Assembly: GCA_937925695.1 (NCBI GenBank) | Contig: CALAMD010000041.1 | Span: 1-10,444 of the forward strand | DNA length: 10,444 nucleotides | From: an uncultured Bacillaceae bacterium | GTDB lineage: Bacteria > Bacillota > Bacilli > Bacillales > Amphibacillaceae | Reading direction: 5' to 3' | Shown: piece by piece, positions 6,112 through 10,444 of the stretch | Position numbering within the stretch: the stretch's first letter is position 1 | How the letters are laid out: each line of letters starts with the position of its first letter | Notes under the pieces: model-generated | What the model was told of the DNA's origin: nothing | Seen by the model: the letters and a program-made list of their open reading frames with translations, nothing else | The model's database searches: none | Made by a program: the position numbers and the translations under genes

Positions 6112-6804
6112 ATGTTGAGAAAAGCTTTATTAAAGTTTTTAATTCGTACTTTGTTGTATCCAGCACCCAAAATTACGATTTCCCAAGCAGAAGAAAAACA
6201 GTTTCAACTGTTGTTTGAACGAATAAATAATGATAACAATCGATCTACAAAAGAAATCACCTATGATTTAACGATCCCAAAATATAAATTTTTCTACTAT
6301 TTATCACAGCAATCCTTTATTTTTCATGGGTCAAATGAACAAGAGATAAACGAATTTCAACCCCGGAAACAAACATTAGCAAACGGTAAACAGGTTCAAG
6401 CGATTTTTGCTACGAAAGATCCAATCTGGTCGTTATTTTATGCCACACTCAATAAACAAAAAATTGTAGGTAGCATAAGAAATGGCTCTCTCTCGGTAGA
6501 TGATAAACGTTCCTATCATTATTATTCCTTAACTAAGGAAACAATCAACAATAATCCGTGGACGTCAGGAACAATATATATCTTTAATGATCAAGATTTT
6601 ACATATGTCGGTGAAGGTAGCGTTCAGTTTAATGAATGGATTTGTCAACAACCTGCCACACCATTAGCCAAAATAAATGTTGAGCCAAGTGACTTCTATT
6701 TTTTACATAAAATTGCTATTCATCACCCTGATGAATCCAACGTCAAAACATGGTTGTTATACAAGTTAAGAACACTTTTCAATAAAAGCACTTCTTCAAG
6801 ATGA
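6112..6804 (+). CDS. Conserved-looking protein of unknown function, possibly ADP-ribosyltransferase-like
   Basis: 230 residues, ATG at 6112 with AAAAGGA six bases upstream. The N-terminus (MLRKALLKFLIRTLLYP) is basic and amphipathic, not a clear signal peptide. The core has motifs that look conserved: FHGS at 71-74, EFQPRKQT near 81-88, then AIFATKDPIWSLFYATLNKQ near 97-116. SIRNGS follows near 121-126, and TYVGEGSVQFNEW near 164-176. An early His-Gly after a strand, an internal Ala-x-x-Asp-x-x-x-Ala-like helix and a late Glu-Trp segment are the order seen in ADP-ribosyltransferase-like folds, but I cannot place a full catalytic triad. There is no partner gene in the same direction: the terminator of the previous operon lies upstream and a shared terminator downstream. 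It may be cytoplasmic. Gene reality is strong; function is a guess. Confidence 0.75.
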   Translation: MLRKALLKFLIRTLLYPAPKITISQAEEKQFQLLFERINNDNNRSTKEITYDLTIPKYKFFYYLSQQSFIFHGSNEQEINEFQPRKQTLANGKQVQAIFATKDPIWSLFYATLNKQKIVGSIRNGSLSVDDKRSYHYYSLTKETINNNPWTSGTIYIFNDQDFTYVGEGSVQFNEWICQQPATPLAKINVEPSDFYFLHKIAIHHPDESNVKTWLLYKLRTLFNKSTSSR

Positions 6805-6856
6805 TCTCCCTTACCGTTCGCGATTAGACTAACCTCTATTGCACATAAAAAAATAA

Positions 6857-6905
6857 GATGACGGCCCATTGTTAAGCGTCAACTTGAAGGCCATCATCAT
6901 TTTTC
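6857..6905. terminator. Bidirectional terminator between convergent genes
   Basis: GATGA-C-GGCC (6857-6866) pairs with GGCC-A-TCATC (6889-6898), nine pairs with one mismatch. It is followed by ATTTTT on the plus side and, for the minus strand, by the T-run complementary to 6847-6853. It separates the 230-residue gene from the SDR gene. Confidence 0.65.
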
Positions 6906-6945
6906 AGTTGTTCCTCTATTCTCGAGGACCTTTGATCGAAACTAC

Positions 6946-7686
6946 TTATAAAGCAGCTGCCCCACCATCAATTGAAATCACTGCCCCATGAATATAGGAT
7001 GAAGCATCACTCAATAAGAAGGCAACAACGTCTGCCACTTCATGGGGTTGGCCTAATCTTCCCATTGGAACTTCTTCAGCCATCGCTTCAATCGCTTCTT
7101 GGGGGAATTCTTTAACCATCGGTGTTTCATTGGTACCAGGAGCAATGGCGTTGATTCGGATATTTTCCCGACCATATTCACCGGCGATCGTTCGCGTTAG
7201 CCCAATAACTCCGTGTTTTGTCGCTGAATAAGGCCCTAATGTTGGCATGCCAACTACACCACCTAGGGATGCCGTATTAACAATCACGCCACCACCAGTT
7301 TTCAACATTTCATTGACAACATATTTTAATCCATAAAATACACCTTTCAAATTGACATCGACAATTTGAGAAAACTCCTCTTCCGAGCACGCTAATGTTC
7401 TAACACCAGAACCGGAAATACCGGCATTGTTAAAAAATAAATCAATTCGTCCAAACCGATCCAATGTCTCAGCCACATATTGTTTCACATCTTCAACATT
7501 ACTGACATCAGCTTGAATGAACAGCGCATCAGCGCCTTTTTCCTGACAAAGACGAACTGTTTCCTCGCCATTTTCTTTTGATAAATCAACGACAGAAATA
7601 TTAACACCTTGTTCAGCTAATTTAACTGCTGTTTCCCTGCCGAAACCACTACCCCCACCTGTAATAATTACTGTTTTTCCTTGCAC
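6946..7686 (-). CDS. Short-chain dehydrogenase/reductase, classical type
   Basis: A cytoplasmic NAD(P)-dependent oxidoreductase with a Rossmann fold. Numbering from the GTG at 7686 (246 residues): cofactor loop TGGGSGFG at 9-16, Asp34 ending the second strand (favouring NAD(H) over NADP(H)), D60-V, NNAG at 86-89, and the catalytic tetrad Asn112, Ser140, Tyr153, Lys157 within YSATK. A PG motif follows near 183-184 (APGTNETPM), and the C-terminus has the usual IDGG. Everything needed for catalysis is present and the length is typical. The substrate cannot be read; many relatives are annotated as glucose dehydrogenase or 3-oxoacyl-ACP reductase-like. The frame extends to an ATG at 7713, but that ATG has no site of its own. 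The GGAGG within the extension lies nine bases before the GTG at 7686, so I prefer the shorter form. Single gene, with its own control region. Confidence 0.93.
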   Translation of the reverse strand: MQGKTVIITGGGSGFGRETAVKLAEQGVNISVVDLSKENGEETVRLCQEKGADALFIQADVSNVEDVKQYVAETLDRFGRIDLFFNNAGISGSGVRTLACSEEEFSQIVDVNLKGVFYGLKYVVNEMLKTGGGVIVNTASLGGVVGMPTLGPYSATKHGVIGLTRTIAGEYGRENIRINAIAPGTNETPMVKEFPQEAIEAMAEEVPMGRLGQPHEVADVVAFLLSDASSYIHGAVISIDGGAAAL

Positions 7687-7741
7687 CTTTATCGTCCTCC
7701 ATTTTTTTATCATACAATCATTATGCCCAGTGCTTATAAAA

Positions 7742-7768
7742 ATTATATTGAAAGGTAGTCTCTGTAAA
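7742..7768 (-). promoter_or_regulatory. Possible promoter of the SDR gene
   Basis: On the minus strand TTTACA (7768-7763) is followed, after 15 bases, by TATAAT (7747-7742). The spacing is two bases short of ideal; TAATTT two bases further on would give 17 but a weaker box. It lies about 55 bases upstream of the GTG start and overlaps the inverted repeats at 7750-7798. Confidence 0.35.
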
Positions 7769-7798
7769 TTGGCATAATGTTGCCAATATTTACCTTTC
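7750..7798. promoter_or_regulatory. Nested inverted repeats upstream of the SDR gene
   Basis: Inner pair: ATTGGCA (7768-7774) and TGCCAAT (7781-7787), perfect seven-base arms with six bases between. Outer pair: GAAAGGTA (7750-7757) and TACCTTTC (7791-7798), perfect eight-base arms. The gaps between outer and inner arms are 10 and 3 bases. The inner palindrome covers and flanks the predicted -35 box, so an operator is the simplest reading. Because the repeat lies upstream of the likely transcription start, a leader RNA structure is less likely. The regulator is unknown. Confidence 0.5.
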
Positions 7799-7839
7799 CT
7801 GTATGGTTTTTATACCCTTACTGGGAATAAATAAACAAT

Positions 7840-7897
7840 AAAAATAGCACCCCTAACCAAGTCCTAACTGGACGTTGGTATTAGCGTGCTAATTTTT
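7840..7897 (-). terminator. Terminator of the vanZ-like gene, overlapping its stop codon
   Basis: AAAAATAGCAC (7840-7850) pairs with CGTGCTAATTTTT (7885-7897), and CTAACCAAGTCC pairs inwards with GGACGTTGGTATTAG across small bulges, with a short loop near 7865-7868. On the minus strand the stem is followed by UUUUU. The vanZ-like stop codon (7889-7891) lies within the 5' arm of the stem. Confidence 0.75.
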
Positions 7898-8371
7898 CAA
7901 TGATTGTTTTTGTTTGATCCACTGACTGATTTTTATGATTAGTTGATAACATCCAATTCCTACAATTGCGCCAGCACTATCTATGATTACATCACGTATT
8001 TCCCCACTTCGACCTGGGATAAACAGTTGATGTACTTCATCACTAATCGCATAAAGTAGACAAATGGCAAAAGCGATCAAGACCCTTTTCGCAACAGAAG
8101 AGAGTCTTGAACCTAACGCTGTCATGATCAGAAATCCTAACACAAAGTAAGCAAAAAAATGTGCTCCTTTACGGATAAGGAAATGAATATGATCTAAATC
8201 AATTGTTACTGGTAAAATGAATGCTAGAAAACGAATGATCATGGCTGTAAATCCTTGGCTTAATTCACTTGATTCAGTTGCCGGTTGATGGGAAAGATAA
8301 AATATCAACCCCATCCAAAACCCAACAGCGAGCCACGACCATATATCTCGGTTACGCAGAAATTTCGACAT
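7889..8371 (-). CDS. VanZ-family membrane protein
   Basis: 160 residues from the ATG at 8371, with four or five membrane segments: roughly 11-26, 46-58, 69-87, 97-115 and 132-147. The VanZ signature is complete: RKGAHFFAY near 67-75, then YAISDEVHQLFIPGRSGEI near 107-125 and DVIIDSAGAIVG beyond it. VanZ of Tn1546 gives low-level teicoplanin resistance, but most chromosomal homologues in Bacillota have no proven role, so antibiotic resistance should not be assumed. A TTG at 8380 opens the same frame; AAAGG is nine bases before the ATG at 8371, which fits better. It has its own terminator. It is followed on the minus strand by the SDR gene, but the terminator separates them, so they are probably not one operon. 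Confidence 0.9.
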   Translation of the reverse strand: MSKFLRNRDIWSWLAVGFWMGLIFYLSHQPATESSELSQGFTAMIIRFLAFILPVTIDLDHIHFLIRKGAHFFAYFVLGFLIMTALGSRLSSVAKRVLIAFAICLLYAISDEVHQLFIPGRSGEIRDVIIDSAGAIVGIGCYQLIIKISQWIKQKQSLKN

Positions 8372-8455
8372 CAATCTCAACCTTTACCTAGCTAATAAAC
8401 CGCATAATATTACTGAAGTCACATGATTACTAGCTGCTATTTATCCTCATCTTGC

Positions 8456-8475
8456 TTGATAATCTTTATTATCAA
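8456..8475. promoter_or_regulatory. Perfect 8-4-8 palindrome with Fur-like half-sites upstream of the vanZ-like gene
   Basis: TTGATAATCTTTATTATCAA is a perfect inverted repeat with eight-base arms and a CTTT centre, about 85 bases upstream of the vanZ-like ATG. The arms contain TGATAAT and ATTATCA, the two halves of the Bacillus Fur box, but the classical box has one base between them and this has four. That places the halves on different faces of the helix, so Fur binding is uncertain. Confidence 0.4.
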
Positions 8476-8496
8476 CAACATAATTTTATTCCCATC

Positions 8497-8527
8497 AAAA
8501 AAGGGATAACATCATAGCTGTTACCCC
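8497..8527 (-). terminator. Intrinsic terminator of the DUF420 gene
   Basis: On the minus strand GGGGTAAC (8527-8520) pairs with GTTA-T-CCC (8510-8503) around a nine-base loop, with one bulged base, and is followed by six U residues (8502-8497). It lies about 50 bases after the DUF420 stop codon. Confidence 0.7.
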
Positions 8528-8578
8528 CCTATCATAAACTTACTTATATTATTCGACAACCAAAAATCTACTTATCTA

Positions 8579-9142
8579 TTAATAATACGGTGAAATGAAT
8601 AGATAAACCAACACACCTGATAAACTAACATACAGCCAAATCGGCATCGTCCATCGGGCTATTTTCCTATGTTTTTCCACATGCATATTTAAGCCACGTC
8701 CGAGCGTCACTAAGGACAATGGCAGAAGAATTGTCGCAAGGACAATGTGCGTGATTAAGATGAAATAATAAACATACATGAGGACACCTTCGCCACCATA
8801 AGATGTTGAACCTGCCAAGGCGTGGTATGTTAAGTATGAGATGAAAAATATTAAGGTCGCACCAAATGCAGCAAAAATAAAGCGGCGGTGGGCTTTAATG
8901 TTTTTCTTTTTTATATAAATAAGTGATAACACTAAAAAGATAAAAGCAATGCCATTTAGGATCGCATTGATTAGCGGTAAAATGGTTAAATCAACACCCG
9001 CTATCGTTCCCGTTGTACTGCGCGGTATATAGTTAACCCCAAGTATAACTGCAACAATAATAACCGATAAAATCCAGATTAATGGGGTATAATTCCGTTC
9101 GGTGACTGCTTGCTCATTGACACCTAAACTTTCTTTTTCCAT
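8579..9142 (-). CDS. DUF420 membrane protein, CtaM/YozB family
   Basis: 187 residues with about five membrane helices (near 20-38, 54-77, 88-106, 122-146 and 165-183). Conserved-looking histidines sit near membrane boundaries: His85 in AHRRF, His107 in TYHAL, His132 in ITHIVLA and His158 in EKHRKIARW. This layout is that of DUF420. The Staphylococcus aureus member CtaM is needed to make active heme-A-containing terminal oxidases, and the Bacillus homologue is YozB. The function here is inferred from family membership. The ATG at 9142 has AAAGGAG nine bases upstream, a clear start. It has its own promoter and terminator and lies downstream of the sortase/ABC genes. A shared link to heme is attractive, but the transcription units look separate and no cta genes are present. 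Confidence 0.85.
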   Translation of the reverse strand: MEKESLGVNEQAVTERNYTPLIWILSVIIVAVILGVNYIPRSTTGTIAGVDLTILPLINAILNGIAFIFLVLSLIYIKKKNIKAHRRFIFAAFGATLIFFISYLTYHALAGSTSYGGEGVLMYVYYFILITHIVLATILLPLSLVTLGRGLNMHVEKHRKIARWTMPIWLYVSLSGVLVYLFISPYY

Positions 9143-9161
9143 ATCCCTCGTCTCCTTTCAT

Positions 9162-9195
9162 ACTATAATTATAGTGTAAAATATTAAAATCACAA
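9162..9195 (-). promoter_or_regulatory. Promoter of the DUF420 gene with a palindrome over the -10 box
   Basis: On the minus strand TTGTGA (9195-9190), a 16-base spacer and TATAAT (9173-9168), followed by a short leader and the AAAGGAG site. The -10 box lies within the perfect 14-base palindrome ACTATAATTATAGT (9162-9175). The palindrome may be an operator or simply a symmetrical -10 region. It is not a match to the PerR or Fur 7-1-7 boxes. Confidence 0.5.
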
Positions 9196-9254
9196 TATGA
9201 AGTGCTTATGAAGCCAATATATTACCTGTTTAGGAAAACAATACCAAAATAGCC

Positions 9255-9282
9255 AAAAATCGAATGCAACTTGAAGTTCGAT
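9255..9282 (-). terminator. Intrinsic terminator of srtB
   Basis: On the minus strand ATCGAA (9282-9277) pairs with TTCGAT (9264-9259), with further inner pairing, and a UUUUU run follows (9259-9255). The hairpin begins three bases after the srtB stop codon. Confidence 0.6.
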
Positions 9283-9285
9283 GTC

Positions 9286-10077
9286 CTATGGTTGAGACAA
9301 TTTCGCATGAACAACTAACCGACCATCTCGTGCATCCAATTTATAATCGCAAGTTGATAAAGTTAATATTTGATCCCCTGGTTGAACATCCACATCAGTT
9401 TTGTAAAGTGAACGGGATTGAATCTCATCAATGAGATGTTCAAATTCTTCATCACTCGCAAAATTTGTTTGAATATAATTGAAATCAGTTAAAGTCTGAT
9501 AAACAGCAAAAATTTCTGCTTCATAATGATCGTATAACGTATCAAACGTGAACGTGGTATGAGTCTCAAAAAAGTCTTGCTCTAAGAATTTCGTTAAATG
9601 CTGAAACATGGATCCATCTTTCATCCGATGGCCATAAATAACATAATTAGGATCAGAACGAGTAATATCGTTACGATAGTCTAAGAATATACTTCCCGCC
9701 CTCGTTTCATGACCATAAAAGTTTTTCGTCATATACGCTTCATTATCATCAGCTTGAAGGATCGGATAATCAATTTGTGTATCCTCAATCGTTATCCAAC
9801 CGACAACATGAGGATTTTGAGCTAACAGTTGATCAAATCCAGCGCGAATCTGTGTATGTGTGTCCTCCCGAGGAGTCGCCTGTTCCTCATCTTGCTCAAC
9901 TTCTGTTGTATCCTGATAATAGATTTCTTGAAGTTCGTGCAGTACTTTTCGATTTTGATAGTAATCTAGTAAAATTGCTCCTAAATTATAGGATGCGTAA
10001 ATAAACACAGCTATACAAGTTATCGTAATCAAGCGGGAAAGAATTTTTTGTGAAGGTGAAGGTTTTTTCCTAGCCAT
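9286..10077 (-). CDS. srtB: Class B sortase
   Basis: A membrane-anchored cysteine transpeptidase that joins surface proteins with an NPQTN-type signal to peptidoglycan. The 263 residues begin with a basic stretch (MARKKPSPSQK) and a single N-terminal helix near 15-38, the usual anchor with the catalytic domain outside. A charged linker (to about 75) leads to the sortase domain. GWITIEDTQIDYPILQ near 93-108 is typical of class B. Catalytic residues are His150 (YGHRM), Cys243 (TLSTCDY) and Arg253 (DGRLVV). The TLSTC box and the H-C-R order are intact. The ATG at 10077 has AAAGGAG nine bases upstream. Upstream on the same strand, 62 bases away, is a FecE-type ABC ATPase, the layout of Isd-type heme acquisition loci where SrtB anchors IsdC. 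The anchored substrate is not in the window. Class and catalytic residues are clear; the heme role is inferred from context. Confidence 0.92.
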   Translation of the reverse strand: MARKKPSPSQKILSRLITITCIAVFIYASYNLGAILLDYYQNRKVLHELQEIYYQDTTEVEQDEEQATPREDTHTQIRAGFDQLLAQNPHVVGWITIEDTQIDYPILQADDNEAYMTKNFYGHETRAGSIFLDYRNDITRSDPNYVIYGHRMKDGSMFQHLTKFLEQDFFETHTTFTFDTLYDHYEAEIFAVYQTLTDFNYIQTNFASDEEFEHLIDEIQSRSLYKTDVDVQPGDQILTLSTCDYKLDARDGRLVVHAKLSQP

Positions 10078-10096
10078 CCTTATTTTCTCCTTTAAA

Positions 10097-10111
10097 CAGA
10101 TTGCCGATCTG
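10097..10111 (-). other. Short hairpin in the gap between the ABC ATPase and srtB
   Basis: CAGAT (10097-10101) and ATCTG (10107-10111) form a five-base-pair hairpin just before the srtB ribosome binding site, in a 62-base gap. It could partly attenuate srtB expression or be chance. There is no clear promoter in the gap, so srtB is probably co-transcribed with the ATPase. Confidence 0.25.
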
Positions 10112-10139
10112 CTACAACTATTTGCTCGTTATATATCAT

Positions 10140-10444
10140 TTAAATACCAAGGGGAACAATATATTTCCCTAACGTCTTATCTTCCCTTACCACAACATCA
10201 ATACCATAAAGTTCATGAATTAAGTCCTCAGTAATCGTATCTGCTGGTGAACCAGAGGCAATTAGCCGCCCATCTTTCATCGCAATAATCCGATCACTAT
10301 ATTGTAATGCTTGATTAATATCGTGAAGAACCATCACAATGGTTAATCCTTGTTCATTTCGTAGTTGTTGAACCAATTGTAATATCTCGTATTGGTAGTA
10401 AAGATCTAAATTTGAGGTTGGTTCATCTAAAAAAAGATATTTTG
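10140..10444 (-). CDS. FecE/FhuC-type ABC transporter ATP-binding protein, C-terminal part
   Basis: The gene runs off the right edge of the window; only about the last 100 residues are present. They begin KYLFLDEPTSNLDL, which is Walker B with the catalytic Glu and the D-loop, followed by the H-switch in IVMVLHDINQAL and then DRIIAMKDGRLIASGSP. The LDL-x-x-Q and LHD-x-N-QA patterns are those of ATPases of iron-siderophore, heme and vitamin B12 importers. Walker A and the signature motif lie beyond the edge. The true frame continues upstream of the internal TTG at 10376. With srtB directly downstream, it is probably the ATPase of a heme importer, energising a FecCD-type permease in the cytoplasmic membrane. 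Confidence 0.88.
   Translation of the reverse strand, partial: KYLFLDEPTSNLDLYYQYEILQLVQQLRNEQGLTIVMVLHDINQALQYSDRIIAMKDGRLIASGSPADTITEDLIHELYGIDVVVREDKTLGKYIVPLGI

Noticed and set aside
7889..8371. Glycopeptide resistance cluster
   Set aside because: Only a VanZ-family gene is present, with no vanHAX, vanRS or transposon; most such homologues are not resistance genes.
9162..9175. PerR or Fur box at the DUF420 promoter
   Set aside because: The 7-1-7 arrangement is absent; the symmetry is explained equally well by the -10 box in AT-rich DNA.
9777..10004. Plus-strand open frame inside srtB
   Set aside because: Antisense to a clear sortase with an intact catalytic domain.

Overview
The window looks like chromosomal DNA of a low-GC Bacillota, most likely Bacillaceae or a close relative. 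The reasons are the AT-rich intergenic DNA, strong AGGAGG-type ribosome binding sites, frequent TTG/GTG starts, U-tailed hairpin terminators, a uracil-DNA glycosylase very like that of Bacillus, and a class B sortase next to an iron/heme-type ABC ATPase. I cannot fix the genus. There is no rRNA, tRNA, CRISPR array, transposase or phage module.

Left part (1-4611). A ten-helix AEC-family transporter (+) is followed by a 354-base gap with a good promoter that runs into a perfect bidirectional hairpin terminator, possibly a small RNA. Then comes a large ATP-sulfurylase-family protein (-). It has lost the QTRNP sulfate-binding signature and carries about 150 extra C-terminal residues that are not an APS kinase. 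A roughly 600-base gap follows, containing three copies of a repeat at an exact 42-base period, and then ung (+).

Middle part (4612-6945). A 106-base imperfect inverted repeat separates ung from a small convergent lipoprotein gene (-). Divergent from the lipoprotein gene is a two-gene operon of unrecognised small proteins (+), the second with a KTSC-like C-terminus. A perfect 19-base palindrome lies over the predicted -10 box of this operon. Next is a 230-residue protein (+) with features that faintly recall ADP-ribosyltransferase-like folds.

Right part (6946-10444), all on the minus strand. Reading in the direction of transcription: the C-terminal end of a FecE/FhuC-type ABC ATPase, srtB, a DUF420 membrane protein (CtaM/YozB family), a VanZ-family membrane protein and a short-chain dehydrogenase. 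ATPase plus srtB is the arrangement of Isd-type heme uptake loci, so the rest of that locus probably lies beyond the right edge. The DUF420, VanZ and SDR genes each follow a hairpin terminator and look like separate transcription units; several have palindromes in their control regions.

Most genes here are ordinary housekeeping or accessory genes. The strongest leads are the altered ATP sulfurylase, the 230-residue unknown, the 42-base repeats, the structured element after ung, and the promoter palindromes. I see no clear multi-gene novel system. Ribosome binding sites move several starts downstream of the longest open frame: ATP sulfurylase, ung, the lipoprotein, the first small operon gene, the SDR and VanZ.
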